Counted from the first letter of the stretch, positions 42,708 through 52,129 are shown. The stretch: DNA of 64,000 nucleotides from an uncultured Ignavibacteriota bacterium (GCA_903900335.1 CAIUMP010000007.1:1-64000); one strand, 5' to 3'. A program made the numbers and translations. Notes: generated by a model from the letters alone, not told the origin.

Positions 42708-44009
42708 TTAGTTCTTTAGCCCCTTCTTTCCGATGTCACTGCGATAGTACGCTCCGTTGAACCCGATCTGTGCTACGGCATTGTACGCTTGGGTGATCGT
42801 GCGGCGTAAGTCATCCTCATAACCAACGGCTGTAACCGCGAGCACACGACCGCCCGAAGTTGCGAACTGCCCGTGTTCGTTCAGCTTTGTCGCACCATGG
42901 AAGATGGCAATCCCTTCCTCGATCTCTCGTTTCTGGGTGAAGCTTTCAAGCCCGCTGATCAGCTCGCCGGTTTGGTAGCTTTCAGGATAGCCCTGGCTTG
43001 CAATGACGACCGTCACTGCAGTTGCGGGAAACGCCTTGATAGGCAGTACCGAAGACAAATGCCCCTCTGCGCAGGCCAGAAATATTTCCGCGAGGTCTCC
43101 GTCAATTAGCGGTAACACTACTTCGGCTTCGGGGTCACCGAAGCGAACGTTGAACTCCACAACGCGTGCGCGGCCATCGGCAATCATCAGTCCGCAATAG
43201 AGTACGCCGCGATACAGCCGGCTCTCTTCTCGCATTCCTTTTAGTACTGGCTCAATGACTTCGCGCTTCACCTGCTCAATGATCTCCGGCGTTACCAGAG
43301 CAGTTGGTGCATACGCTCCCATGCCACCAGTGTTCTTTCCGCGGTCACCATCTAGGATGCGCTTATGATCCTGCGCTGGAGCAAGCACCGCATAATCCAC
43401 ACCATCAGTGATAGCGAAGACACTTGCTTCTTCGCCCTCCATGAACTCCTCGATCACAATGCGTTGGCCAGCCTCACCGAAGATACGATGGGTAAAGATT
43501 TCGTCAAGCGCATGCGTGGCCTCTGCCTCGGTCTCACAGATGACGACCCCCTTACCGGCCGCAAGTCCATCTGCTTTGATCACGGCAGGGTAGCTCACGT
43601 GTCGTAAAAAAGCCCGACACTCTACGGTCTCTTCAAACGAGAATACCGCGTAGCGTGCAGTTGGAATATCATGCCTATGCATGAATTCCTTCGCGAATGC
43701 CTTCGAGCTTTCGAGCAGGGCAGCGTTTCGTCTTGGTCCGAATACCGGGATTCGTTCTTTGTCGAGCGCGTCCGCAACACCTGCTGCCAGCGGCCCCTCG
43801 GAGCCAACGACTACCAGATCGATTCGCTCACGCATCGCAAAGCCAGCGACGGCCTTCACGTCAGTGGGAATTAGCTCGGCGAGCTCCGCCACCTGCGCGA
43901 TTCCGGCGTTACCAGGCGCGCAGAATATCTTCGCGACACGGGGAGATTGCTTCAGCTTCCAACAGATCGCGTGCTCGCGAGCACCGCCTCCAAGAACAAG
44001 TATTCGCAT
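42708..44009 (-). CDS. purD: Phosphoribosylamine--glycine ligase
   Basis: GAR synthetase, 433 residues, the ATP-grasp enzyme of the second step of purine synthesis. Start MRILVLGGGAREHAICWKL is the family start, so ATG 44009 is used although the frame is open to 44039. Other signatures: HDIPTARYAVFSF, YPAVIKADGLAAGKGV, EEFMEGEEASVFAITDG, NTGGMGAYAPTALV, EFNVRFGDPEAEVVLPL. Standard length, no oddity. It lies alone, with no purine neighbours. The upstream gap contains a palindromic element. Confidence 0.96.
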   Translation of the reverse strand: MRILVLGGGAREHAICWKLKQSPRVAKIFCAPGNAGIAQVAELAELIPTDVKAVAGFAMRERIDLVVVGSEGPLAAGVADALDKERIPVFGPRRNAALLESSKAFAKEFMHRHDIPTARYAVFSFEETVECRAFLRHVSYPAVIKADGLAAGKGVVICETEAEATHALDEIFTHRIFGEAGQRIVIEEFMEGEEASVFAITDGVDYAVLAPAQDHKRILDGDRGKNTGGMGAYAPTALVTPEIIEQVKREVIEPVLKGMREESRLYRGVLYCGLMIADGRARVVEFNVRFGDPEAEVVLPLIDGDLAEIFLACAEGHLSSVLPIKAFPATAVTVVIASQGYPESYQTGELISGLESFTQKREIEEGIAIFHGATKLNEHGQFATSGGRVLAVTAVGYEDDLRRTITQAYNAVAQIGFNGAYYRSDIGKKGLKN

Positions 44010-44049
44010 TAAGTTCGGGTAACGAGTAGTGAGTATCAAGTAACGAGTC

Positions 44050-44093
44050 GCAGGGGCGAGTTCGAGCCGCTAGAGCTCGTGGCTCGCTACCCA
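44050..44093. repeat. Palindromic repeat-like element upstream of purD
   Basis: A short imperfect palindrome in the purD 5' region: GAGCC...GGCTC arms around GCTAGAGCTC (about 44066-44087), with CGAG/CTCG flanks. It resembles the other dispersed palindromes of this window in GC content and symmetry. The purD promoter is not evident. Confidence 0.35.
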
Positions 44094-44236
44094 TCTCTCA
44101 TTACTTCCTGCAAATTTACGACGGAATGTGGTGAGAAGTGGGGAAAAGGAGGTTTTTTGCTTATTTTAAAACATTTATTTGTAACCGGGAGGCGTTTCTG
44201 CGTTTCTATTACATGAGGCCTTGATAAATTGAAAGA

Positions 44237-46315
44237 ATGAAGTACTTCATTTTCGCGGTAGTGTTCGTGCTCGCATTCTCCTTCTCGGCGGCACGGTCCC
44301 AATGGATTCCCACAAATGGCCCTGAGCCTTCGCTGATACTCTCCGCTGGAACAGCTGGTAATATCTTCCTAGCAGGTACAGATTTGTATGGACCATATCG
44401 CTCGACCGACTCGGGGCTGAGCTGGACTTCCATTCCTCTTGGAGTTAGTCCGTTTCAACGTCCTCAAGTATTCTCCATCACTCAGATCGGGCGCTACACA
44501 CTTGCTGGTTCATCCGATTTCATCTTTCGCTCGACCGACAGCGGGCTAACGTGGACTCTCCCAGACAGCGAGCGTTTTGGGTCGGCCAATTTCAGTCGTC
44601 TACTCAGCCTTAACGGCAGCGTATATGCGATTGCCTATTTCAACGAAGAGACGGGCATTTTTCGCTCAACCGACAGCGGCTCAACTTGGAAATGGGAAAA
44701 ACTGAACTTGGGGTACTATACACGAATTTTTGAGATGTGCGTGGTTGATACGCAGATCGTTGTCAGTACAGACAGCAGTTTCTACTATTTGGATGATCGT
44801 GCCGCGTCATGGAAACCTATGCCCCGAGGTCCGACCTCGTTAGGAAGCCCAATTTCCTCCATAGGGCATTATCTTTTCGCTGGGGGCGGGTTGGGGATCG
44901 CGCGAACGTCCGATCTTGGTAAGACCTGGACGATTTGCGATTCGGTTAAGAGCGATTATTTTTCCCTGTTTTATTCCGACAGCTCTGGTATCTACTCCGT
45001 TCGCTCCAAGGGTCGGATTTTCCATTCATCCGATTCAGGCAATACGTGGCTGGAGACAGACGCAGGTCTTACGGCAGAGGAAATCTACTCTCTGCAATCT
45101 CATGGTTCGATGCTGATTGCAGCGACCGATCTCGGCATATTCCGTTCGTCCGACGCCGGACATTCCTGGGTTGCATCGAACAACGGAATGCCAATGCCAG
45201 AAGTCAGTTCCGTGCTCGTGAACGACTCGCAGCTATTTGCGTTAAGCCCGAGAAGCGGTGCATTCTTTTCAAGCGATTATGGGAATCACTGGAAGAATGT
45301 AAGCTATGCTCTGGGTGCGAATGGATACCGGTTCTCCGCGCTCGTACAGGTTGGCAATCGTGTGTTTTTGAGTAGCACCTTCGCGACCTATTCAACTCAG
45401 GATCAAGGCCAAAGCTGGAGCACCCAGCCAAGTAAAATACAGGTTGCAAGTTTTGGTCTTCATGGCAGTACGTTGCTAGCGGGTTGTTACGACGGTGTGA
45501 TTCGATCAACGGACAGCGGAAGAACATGGGGGGACACCACGATCTTCTTGTTTCCCAATGTCGGCCACACAGAGGTTAACGGATTCGCATTCTCCGGTTC
45601 GATGGCCTTTATTGCCACGGATGGTGGAGTTGGTGTTTCTTCAGACGATGGTCGCACATGGGGACTGACCCTGAATTGGCCTCAGCCCTACGTCCATTCC
45701 GTCGCAGCAGATCACTACGCCGTTTACGCTGCAACACAAAGAGGGCTGTATCGCTCAACGGACAGTGGACAGCATTGGAGCAGAGCGGATGCGTCGTTTA
45801 ACTATGGGTATGCTGACACATCTGTACGGGCACTCTCCATCGTGGACGGCAATGTGTTTGCTTCCACCGATTACGATGTCTATGTGTCGCGGGATCACGG
45901 TGAGAGATGGATTTCGGCAGGTTCGGGTCTCGCGGCTGTGGCAGAGTCATTTGCAGTTTCAAAGACAGACCTTTTTGCTGGTACCAGTCATGGTGTGTGG
46001 CGGCGACCGCTTTCGGAAATTATTAGACCGGAATCCGTTCGGTCGCCTGAGGCCACACCAACCTCCATCACTTGTTATCCGAATCCACTTGTGTCAGCGG
46101 TAACAATCATGCTAAATTCCGATGTGGCTTCACACGTGGATATTGCAATTGTGAATTCTCTTGGAGTCGAGGCAGCTCACGTATTTAGCGGTGCCGTCAA
46201 AGCAGGATTGTCTTCATTCCGCTGGCAAGCACCGATCGGGTTGCCAGCGGGCGTGTATCAGTGTCGCGCCCGTCTGAACGATGTGCAGGTATCCGCAGGT
46301 ATGATCGTCGAATGA
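44237..46315 (+). CDS. Asp-box propeller protein with T9SS sorting domain
   Basis: A 692-residue secreted protein. Signal peptide FAVVFVLAFSFSAARSQ. About ten Asp-box (BNR) turns of the type S-T-D-S-G-x-x-W (RSTDSGLSWTS, RSTDSGLTWTL, SSDSGNTWLE, RSTDSGQHWSRA) spread through residues 50-600 indicate one or two beta-propellers, as in photosystem-stability factor Ycf48-like and sialidase-like folds, without sialidase catalytic residues that I can identify. The last 80 residues (CYPNPLVSAVTIMLN...VNSLGVEAAHVF...LPAGVYQCRA) form a T9SS type-A sorting domain. Surface-exposed or released. It reads into the leaderless-looking gene at 46332. Confidence 0.82.
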   Translation: MKYFIFAVVFVLAFSFSAARSQWIPTNGPEPSLILSAGTAGNIFLAGTDLYGPYRSTDSGLSWTSIPLGVSPFQRPQVFSITQIGRYTLAGSSDFIFRSTDSGLTWTLPDSERFGSANFSRLLSLNGSVYAIAYFNEETGIFRSTDSGSTWKWEKLNLGYYTRIFEMCVVDTQIVVSTDSSFYYLDDRAASWKPMPRGPTSLGSPISSIGHYLFAGGGLGIARTSDLGKTWTICDSVKSDYFSLFYSDSSGIYSVRSKGRIFHSSDSGNTWLETDAGLTAEEIYSLQSHGSMLIAATDLGIFRSSDAGHSWVASNNGMPMPEVSSVLVNDSQLFALSPRSGAFFSSDYGNHWKNVSYALGANGYRFSALVQVGNRVFLSSTFATYSTQDQGQSWSTQPSKIQVASFGLHGSTLLAGCYDGVIRSTDSGRTWGDTTIFLFPNVGHTEVNGFAFSGSMAFIATDGGVGVSSDDGRTWGLTLNWPQPYVHSVAADHYAVYAATQRGLYRSTDSGQHWSRADASFNYGYADTSVRALSIVDGNVFASTDYDVYVSRDHGERWISAGSGLAAVAESFAVSKTDLFAGTSHGVWRRPLSEIIRPESVRSPEATPTSITCYPNPLVSAVTIMLNSDVASHVDIAIVNSLGVEAAHVFSGAVKAGLSSFRWQAPIGLPAGVYQCRARLNDVQVSAGMIVE

Positions 46316-46318
46316 TCG

Positions 46319-46326
46319 TATCTTTG
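46319..46326 (+). promoter_or_regulatory. TATCTTTG promoter box 5 nt before a start codon
   Basis: TATCTTTG directly followed by five bases and ATG at 46332. The same arrangement as at 1313 and 12538. No good TTG box is visible 19-21 nt upstream, and the box lies only 4 bp after the stop of the upstream gene, so read-through could also supply this gene. Confidence 0.5.
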
Positions 46327-46331
46327 TGCCA

Positions 46332-47189
46332 ATGATATCCTCATTCCGCCGCTCATCCCTTTCCCCTTCCTGGACACTCGAAACTCGAACCCACAACGAG
46401 ATTATCTGGCGTCTCCTAATCTCCCCTTCCGGCGTCCTCGTCGGAGAGGAGCGGGATATAGAGGCAAAGACGGCCTCGCTGTTCGCGATTGATCTACTAG
46501 CGGGAAAGACGCTCTGGCGTCACGTTACGCTTGACGAACCGTGGTGGTTTGCCTCAGAAAAGGCAACGGAGGAGACACTCTTCCTTCAAACGTATCGCAA
46601 GCCCGATCTGCCTGAACCGAAGGGGATTATTGCGATAGACCTCAAAACCGGGAATGTGCGGTGGCAGCAACACGAATTCAGCCTTTTTCGCATTGATCGA
46701 GATAAAGTATTTGCCACGCGGCTGGGGTTTAGCCGTCGGGACTATCTATCACTTGATCCCAGAACAGGGGGCATAGTTGAAGAGCTCGGTGATACCGCTC
46801 CCGCGCTCAAGCAGCTCAACGTCTCGAGTACAGAGCCTGATACCAACACCCTAAATTCAAACCCCCTCAGGAGCAATGATCCGGCTTGTGAGATGTTTTA
46901 CGCCGTTGTTGACCCCACGGATATTCGAGGGCCAGTTGAGTACCTTGAGTTCAAGGACTACAATATGTACTGCTACCACGCCCGTGTGCGGGGTGGGGCT
47001 GATGCAATGCTTCAGAATATGCTCACCAACGAGCTTGTGGTGCTCGGCAGGAAATCCGGCAAGGTCATCTTTCGCGAAACCTTACATCGGGAAACGCCCT
47101 TTCCGCTTCCGGACAATTTTTTCGTCACTCACGATACCCTGATCTATGTCAAAGAAAAACGCGAGCTGGTTGGCGTTAAGCTGCTGTAG
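46332..47189 (+). CDS. DUF4905-like beta-propeller protein
   Basis: A 285-residue cytoplasmic protein without signal peptide. Repeated strand pairs (LLISPSGVLVGEERD, ASLFAIDLLAGKTLWRHV, GIIAIDLKTGNVRWQQHE, YLSLDPRTGGIVEEL, ELVVLGRKSGKVIFRETL) look like a PQQ/WD-type propeller. The PWWFASEKATEETLFLQ block recalls the Bacteroidota family that Pfam calls DUF4905; this is from memory and not checked. ATG at 46332 is preferred to GTG at 46326 because the latter lies in the promoter box. Its 3' end overlaps the next gene by 44 bp. Confidence 0.7.
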   Translation: MISSFRRSSLSPSWTLETRTHNEIIWRLLISPSGVLVGEERDIEAKTASLFAIDLLAGKTLWRHVTLDEPWWFASEKATEETLFLQTYRKPDLPEPKGIIAIDLKTGNVRWQQHEFSLFRIDRDKVFATRLGFSRRDYLSLDPRTGGIVEELGDTAPALKQLNVSSTEPDTNTLNSNPLRSNDPACEMFYAVVDPTDIRGPVEYLEFKDYNMYCYHARVRGGADAMLQNMLTNELVVLGRKSGKVIFRETLHRETPFPLPDNFFVTHDTLIYVKEKRELVGVKLL

Positions 47190-47628
47190 TCTCTTCCTTT
47201 TTTGCATTTCGCTCGCGGGCTGCGACCGGGGTGCGTCAAATCAGATAGGCGTTGCCCGCAAATTTGCGGATGCGGTTACACGTAATCAGGTGGGCGCGCG
47301 GGATTCAATGATCGCAACGGTGAAATTCAGGGAGTACTTCTCAAATGCGTATGTCTCGAAGGACATGATCACCTGGTTCAGAAGCTTTTACAGTTACAAG
47401 GATGGACACTTCATTGGTGAGTCGTCCGCGGATGTTGACCGCAGTCTTGCCAAAGAGCTCGAAGGCACGTTGATAGATACCAATCATGTGGAGGAGACGG
47501 GCATCGTAAAGGTCAAGTCGCCAACGCCAGGTGAAGAGTCCGCCTATTTCTGGATGGTACGGCAATCAGGAAAACCGTGGAGAGTCGCAATCGTAACAAA
47601 AGGCGAAGCGGCCGTTGATTTTAGATAA
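47146..47628 (+). CDS. Small lipoprotein of unknown function
   Basis: A 160-residue lipoprotein: signal SWLALSCCSLFLFCISLAGC with lipidated Cys about residue 26. The mature domain (GVARKFADAVTRNQVGARDSMIATVKFREYF...AYFWMVRQSGKPWRVAIVTKGEAAVDF) has the helix-then-sheet look of an NTF2-like or DUF4878-like fold with a final strand W.V..V. Not identified further. The start overlaps the preceding gene by 44 bp, and the bcp gene follows after 5 bp, so it is part of the 46332-48749 transcript. Confidence 0.65.
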   Translation: MSKKNASWLALSCCSLFLFCISLAGCDRGASNQIGVARKFADAVTRNQVGARDSMIATVKFREYFSNAYVSKDMITWFRSFYSYKDGHFIGESSADVDRSLAKELEGTLIDTNHVEETGIVKVKSPTPGEESAYFWMVRQSGKPWRVAIVTKGEAAVDFR

Positions 47629-47633
47629 CAGCT

Positions 47634-48095
47634 ATGTTACAAGAAGGAGACAAGGCGCCGGATTTTTCGGCGAAAGACGATAAAGGCAACGACGTATCCC
47701 TCAAGGATTTTCGTGGCAAGAAACTCGTCCTCTATTTTTATCCGAAGGATGACACCACGGGCTGCACCGCCGAAGCCTGCGATTTTCGCGACAATCTTGC
47801 GCGGGTCAAACGGAAAGGTGCCATCGTCGTTGGTGTCAGTCCCGACAGCGAGAAGAAGCACGCGAAGTTCAAGACGAAGTATGAGCTGACATTCCCGCTT
47901 CTCGCAGATGAAGAGAAGAAGATCGTAACCGATTACGGCGTGTGGAAAGAGAAATCCATGTATGGGCGAAAGTACATGGGCGTAGAGCGCACAACATTCA
48001 TCATTGATGAGAAGGGGAAGATCGAGAAGATCTTTTCGAAGGTGAAGGTTGCGGGTCACGTCGATGAAGTGCTCGCGGCACTGTCTCCAATGTAA
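47634..48095 (+). CDS. bcp: Thioredoxin-dependent thiol peroxidase (Bcp/PrxQ)
   Basis: A 153-residue atypical 2-Cys peroxiredoxin of the Bcp/PrxQ group, which reduces peroxides with thioredoxin. Peroxidatic Cys44 in TTGCTAEACDFRD and resolving Cys49, five residues later, are both present. Length and the GVSPDSEKKHAKFKTKYELTFPLLAD block are standard. Cytoplasmic. It lies 5 bp after a lipoprotein gene and 6 bp before a GNAT gene. Confidence 0.95.
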   Translation: MLQEGDKAPDFSAKDDKGNDVSLKDFRGKKLVLYFYPKDDTTGCTAEACDFRDNLARVKRKGAIVVGVSPDSEKKHAKFKTKYELTFPLLADEEKKIVTDYGVWKEKSMYGRKYMGVERTTFIIDEKGKIEKIFSKVKVAGHVDEVLAALSPM

Positions 48096-48101
48096 CCGCC
48101 G

Positions 48102-48749
48102 ATGAGCCCGCTCGACGCATTTGAACCACCCGAGCGAATTCCGAAGTCGATTCGATCGGAGCGGCTTGTCTTGCGTCAGTATCGCTTGGAAGACGCGGAA
48201 GAATTTGCCAAGCTCTACACTGATTCATTTCCGGGGCATCTCGAACCGTGGTCACCCCCCGCGTCTGTTGGATATGCAGATGCAAGCACACGGATTGCGG
48301 CACGCGATCACATATTAGCCGCTATTGACTTCTGGGAGGAAGGGCGCGACTACCGCTTCTTCATTACGCTGCGTGTGACCGGCGAGATTCTTGGTCAGAT
48401 CGGTTTGACACAGGTAATACGCGGTGTTTCGCAATCGTGCTTCATCGGTTATTGGATTGGCAAACCGTTCATAAATCAAGGCTATGCAACGGAAGCGGTT
48501 GTTCTAATAATGGAGTTTGCCTTCGAGCAGTTAATGCTTCACCGTGTCACACTCTGGATCGCAACCGGGAATGCGTCGAGTCTTCGCATTCCAAAGAAGC
48601 TGGGGCTGCGCTCTGAAGGCATCGCAATTCGCGCGCTCTATCTTGGAAATGAGTGGCGCGATACGGAAATCTTTGCGATGACGCTCGAAGAGTGGATCGA
48701 GCGAAAAGAGGAGTTGAAACGCACCTTCGCTCCCGGAATTTATCCTTGA
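48102..48749 (+). CDS. GNAT acetyltransferase, RimJ/RimL-like
   Basis: A 215-residue acetyl-CoA transferase. Sequence order is that of ribosomal-protein or amino-acid N-acetyltransferases of the Acetyltransf_3 type: ERLVLRQYRLEDAEEFAKLY, FFITLRVTGEILGQIGLTQV, YWIGKPFINQGYATEAVVLIMEFAF (acetyl-CoA loop) and RVTLWIATGNASSLRIPKKLGLRSEG. Target unknown. Last gene of the 46332 group; its end overlaps the convergent DUF5916 gene by 10 bp, with no terminator between them. Confidence 0.85.
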   Translation: MSPLDAFEPPERIPKSIRSERLVLRQYRLEDAEEFAKLYTDSFPGHLEPWSPPASVGYADASTRIAARDHILAAIDFWEEGRDYRFFITLRVTGEILGQIGLTQVIRGVSQSCFIGYWIGKPFINQGYATEAVVLIMEFAFEQLMLHRVTLWIATGNASSLRIPKKLGLRSEGIAIRALYLGNEWRDTEIFAMTLEEWIERKEELKRTFAPGIYP

Positions 48750-51013
48750 ATCAAATACTGCACCTTCGCGAAGAACTGCCGCGCTGTCGGCTGCAAATTC
48801 CTCGTTCCACCGATAGTCGCGAAGTCATGCGTCGAACCAAAATAGAAGCTCGAAAACGGATTCAGCTTATACGTAACAAGTGGGTCGAACTCAAACTGCT
48901 GTGAGAACCCGTCATACTGCGCGACTATCCTCGCATCAAGTTCTCTGGTGAATTGGTAGGTAAACCTCGAACGATAGATCGAACCATTGTAATACACCGA
49001 GCCATCATCCTTCTTGAGTTGCGAAAAGATATACGAGGGTTCGATGAGAAGGCTGCCGATAGGCTTGAGTGTTGCGGTCGCGCTTACATCTATTCCCTCA
49101 CCCGCGAATGGGATAGCGGCATTGCGCGCAATTGTCCTGCCCGCCGTGATCTCACCATAGAGCGATAGGTGCGCATCGAACGATGTCTGACCGCCAACAT
49201 CCCATTGCTTCATGTTGTCAAAGACAATGCCATGGAATTGCTCAGTGTAGAACCGTTCAAAATACCAGATGCTGGATTGCGCTGTGAGATCGAGATGGAG
49301 GAGTGGCTTTAACTCCCGTAGTTTTGTTTCATGCTGGTAGTTCCAATCATACTCGGCGCTGAGCATCGGGTCAGCTTCAACAAGCCATTTCAGCCACGAG
49401 GGCGGATCGATGATCGGAAATTTATACTTCGCCATAGCGACGGCGATCTGGAGATCGTTGTTGAAGAACGACCCATTGCCCGCACGGAACGCGGGGTTGG
49501 TTGCTTGATATCCAATGTGCGCATCCAAGGTTGGAGTGAGGCGTTCGATCTGAACGAATGCCGCGGTGCCACCGAATCGCTCCCCGTCATACTCTGTCGT
49601 GTGAAGTCCGTTGTCGAACGTGCTGGAGTCGCCTACCGTATGTGTGTTGGGTTCGACAGTGCCACTCCACAATCCCTGGCCAATCACTGCCACGTTCTCG
49701 AAAAGCCGAAGTCGCCCGTCGATACCGGCAACAGTGTTGGAGCCTTTGTCATCGTATCGCCTGTCCGTCACAAGTGCGCCGAGGTAGGTATCCGAGCCGA
49801 GCGTTTTTGACACTCGGATAATATTAGAATAGGACTTACCAACATCCGGCAAAACGATGCTCCGTTCTTCGAGTGGAATAATGACAGGTGAATGCAGATC
49901 GTAGCCGCCAAGATACGCGACGCTCAGCGTCGGATCGCGATGGAGTAGTTTGACTGCTGCAAGCGGATCATCAATGGAGCGAGTGTAGATCGCGCTCAGA
50001 TAGGTATTGAAGAGATCACTTCCATCCTGGAAGAACGGGCGATGCTCCGGGTAGAACAACGCGAAGGTTGTATTCACACTTACTCGCGCAGCATCGGACT
50101 CCACTTGACTAAAATCAGGATTGATGGTTGCCTCTATCGAACTGGCAGTTCCCAAACTATAATCCAATCCAAGCGAGGGTTTGAGCTTGACTGGATCATT
50201 GATGAGGTGCGAACCCGCCGCGCCGGACGGCGCTGTGAGCGCAGCGGATTGTGTGGACGCGAGCGATGGAAGCAACTCGAACGAACCCGAGTGTGGAATA
50301 TTCTCGATGCCCGTCAGTGGCCCCAACTGGCAAAACCAACATGGCTGACGAAAATCTATCGGACTCGACCCCATTTTATAGACGACATCACGCGGATAAC
50401 TTCGCCAAAAGGATACGTGAAAGTTTTGGACCGCCACACTGGGAAACCGCAGACTGCGAAATGGTATGCGCAACTCTGTTTGCCATCCATCAGCAGTGAT
50501 CTTCGATTCGCCATCGTAGATGAGGTCGTAGGTGATGTCCTCGTTCGTCGCTGTCCAGAAGAGATCGCCTTGCACACCTTGTGGGTTGATGTAGATCTCG
50601 AACGCCTTCTTAGCGTCTCCATACGTGTCCAATATCAACCCCATAAAATCGTCGGAGAAGATATTATCACGGCCGATCATCGTGTGCCGAATGTTCTCGG
50701 GGTGCGGATCGTGGGCGATCATTGCAACATAGAGGTAGTCATCGTCGTATGTGACGAGTGCATCGGTCGTCACGGGTGGCCGGAGCATCGGATGAGGGAA
50801 GCAGAGCGTGAACGTACTTGTTCGAGCGGCGTGCTCCCAACCTGGGTCGGAGAGATCTCCATCGAGGGTGATCGCACCAACACGGCGGGTGACATTCAAG
50901 CTTGGATTCAACACCGGATGGTACGCTGTATCGGCGGAGGTACTCTGCGCACTCCCGACTCGTGGTGAAAGAAGCAGTGTTAGTGCGAGAAGAACCAGTA
51001 ACAATCGCATCAT
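48740..51013 (-). CDS. DUF5916 protein: CBM9-like + outer-membrane barrel
   Basis: A 757-residue exported protein. Signal peptide LLLVLLALTLLLSPRVGSAQ. Residues about 35-230 form a family-9 carbohydrate-binding-like module (ITLDGDLSDPGWEHAA, TYDDDYLYVAMIAHDP, GLILDTYGDAKKAFEIYINPQGVQGDL). The rest is the C-terminal DUF5916 region, a strand-rich part with aromatic girdles that is expected to be an outer-membrane barrel, ending RQFFAKVQYLIQG. Members are common in Bacteroidota and may bind glycans or peptides at the surface; the function is not established. Divergent from lolA by 36 bp. Confidence 0.85.
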   Translation of the reverse strand: MMRLLLVLLALTLLLSPRVGSAQSTSADTAYHPVLNPSLNVTRRVGAITLDGDLSDPGWEHAARTSTFTLCFPHPMLRPPVTTDALVTYDDDYLYVAMIAHDPHPENIRHTMIGRDNIFSDDFMGLILDTYGDAKKAFEIYINPQGVQGDLFWTATNEDITYDLIYDGESKITADGWQTELRIPFRSLRFPSVAVQNFHVSFWRSYPRDVVYKMGSSPIDFRQPCWFCQLGPLTGIENIPHSGSFELLPSLASTQSAALTAPSGAAGSHLINDPVKLKPSLGLDYSLGTASSIEATINPDFSQVESDAARVSVNTTFALFYPEHRPFFQDGSDLFNTYLSAIYTRSIDDPLAAVKLLHRDPTLSVAYLGGYDLHSPVIIPLEERSIVLPDVGKSYSNIIRVSKTLGSDTYLGALVTDRRYDDKGSNTVAGIDGRLRLFENVAVIGQGLWSGTVEPNTHTVGDSSTFDNGLHTTEYDGERFGGTAAFVQIERLTPTLDAHIGYQATNPAFRAGNGSFFNNDLQIAVAMAKYKFPIIDPPSWLKWLVEADPMLSAEYDWNYQHETKLRELKPLLHLDLTAQSSIWYFERFYTEQFHGIVFDNMKQWDVGGQTSFDAHLSLYGEITAGRTIARNAAIPFAGEGIDVSATATLKPIGSLLIEPSYIFSQLKKDDGSVYYNGSIYRSRFTYQFTRELDARIVAQYDGFSQQFEFDPLVTYKLNPFSSFYFGSTHDFATIGGTRNLQPTARQFFAKVQYLIQG

Positions 51014-51049
51014 GCGGTCAGAATTGAACGATTCGAGGTAACGACGACA

Positions 51050-51736
51050 ATGAATGAAAACTCATATTGCTACGACGGGAATTCGGGCTTGTTACAGCTT
51101 CGGCTTGGCCCGTTGGTCGGCATCGCTCTCGTGATTGTCACATTCCTTCCAGTGCCAATCTTTGCTCAGGATACAATGCCTGCCAACGTACTTGCGCAGC
51201 GAATCGAAAAGAAGCTGCTCGCTAGCCCCGCAGTCTCCATGCAATTCGATCTCTTGGGCGAAGGCAAAGTCACCCTAACTGCGGACACGAAGAATCACCG
51301 CGTCCGAATCGAGAGCCCATCTATGCTCGTCATATCGGATGGGGAGAAGATCTGGAATTATCAGAAGCAAACTGAGCGTGTAACAATCGATGCGGTAAGT
51401 GCTTCATCACCGTTCAAGGAGCCGTCCAGCATTTTTCAGTTTTCGAAGAACTACGGTGCGAGTATCGTTAAGCACAACGGTGAGCAATACCAATTGGAGT
51501 TAAAGCCAAACGTGCACCTTCAATCACTTCTGAAATCAGCGGGGGATATTCAAGCCATCGTTTTGGATGTAAAGGCTCATGACAAAGACATTACAATCCA
51601 AAAGGCGACTGCAACAAGCGCGAAAGGGGAGATTCGGACGAATACTCTAACCATCAAATCACTGAAGAGCGTAAGGGCATCTGACTTTGTTCTGAAGATG
51701 ACGAACAAGATGAAAGTGCTCGATCTCCGAGAATAA
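51050..51736 (+). CDS. lolA: Outer-membrane lipoprotein carrier LolA
   Basis: A 228-residue periplasmic carrier. Signal peptide around residues 18-40 (GIALVIVTFLPVPIFAQ), longer N-terminal than usual. The beta-baglet fold is indicated by VTLTADTKNHRVRIESPSMLVISDGEKIWNYQKQTERVTI, then the helix-strand order of LolA. It moves lipoproteins from the inner-membrane LolCDE complex to the outer membrane, which fits the many lipoproteins in this window. A 2Fe-2S ferredoxin gene follows 17 bp later. Confidence 0.85.
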   Translation: MNENSYCYDGNSGLLQLRLGPLVGIALVIVTFLPVPIFAQDTMPANVLAQRIEKKLLASPAVSMQFDLLGEGKVTLTADTKNHRVRIESPSMLVISDGEKIWNYQKQTERVTIDAVSASSPFKEPSSIFQFSKNYGASIVKHNGEQYQLELKPNVHLQSLLKSAGDIQAIVLDVKAHDKDITIQKATATSAKGEIRTNTLTIKSLKSVRASDFVLKMTNKMKVLDLRE

Positions 51737-51753
51737 CATAGGACTTGACACGT

Positions 51754-52098
51754 ATGCGTTTCAACCATCACATCTTCATTTGCGAAAATCTCCGCGCGGA
51801 AGACGACCCCAAAGGCTGCTGCGCCGCGAAAGGCTCGGCGGCAATTCGCCACGCGATGAAGTCGGAAATCAAAAAGCGAGGACTACGAGCCGAGGTCCGC
51901 GCTAATGCTGCAGGCTGTTTGGATGCATGTGAGTTCGGCCCCTCGATTGTTGTCTATCCAGAGGGAGTCTGGTATGGCGGAGTGACAGAAGGGGATGTGA
52001 CGGAGATATTGGAGTCGCATATTATTGGGGGGAGGCCGGTGGAGCGATTGCTGATTCGCGATACGAAATACAATCAGGAGCTGAAACTAGGCAAATAA
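51754..52098 (+). CDS. Thioredoxin-like [2Fe-2S] ferredoxin
   Basis: A 114-residue ferredoxin of the thioredoxin-like (NuoE/Shethna-type) class. Candidate cluster ligands are Cys10, Cys22/Cys23, Cys55 and Cys59 (FICENLRAED.. GCC..AAGCLDAC). The order C-x(10-12)-C-x(30+)-C-x3-C is the family pattern. Electron partner unknown. ATG 51754 is chosen; TTG 51745 is an alternative. The stop codon TAA lies at 52096-52098, immediately before a terminator that serves the opposite strand. Confidence 0.9.
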   Translation: MRFNHHIFICENLRAEDDPKGCCAAKGSAAIRHAMKSEIKKRGLRAEVRANAAGCLDACEFGPSIVVYPEGVWYGGVTEGDVTEILESHIIGGRPVERLLIRDTKYNQELKLGK

Positions 52099-52129
52099 AA
52101 AAGTGGTGCAACCCGAAGGATTGCACCAC
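52097..52129 (-). terminator. Intrinsic terminator of the RRM gene
   Basis: A perfect 9-bp stem (52103-52111 with 52121-52129), 9-nt loop, followed on the minus strand by six T (52102-52097). It is 43 bp after the RRM stop codon and overlaps the 2Fe-2S stop codon. Confidence 0.88.
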
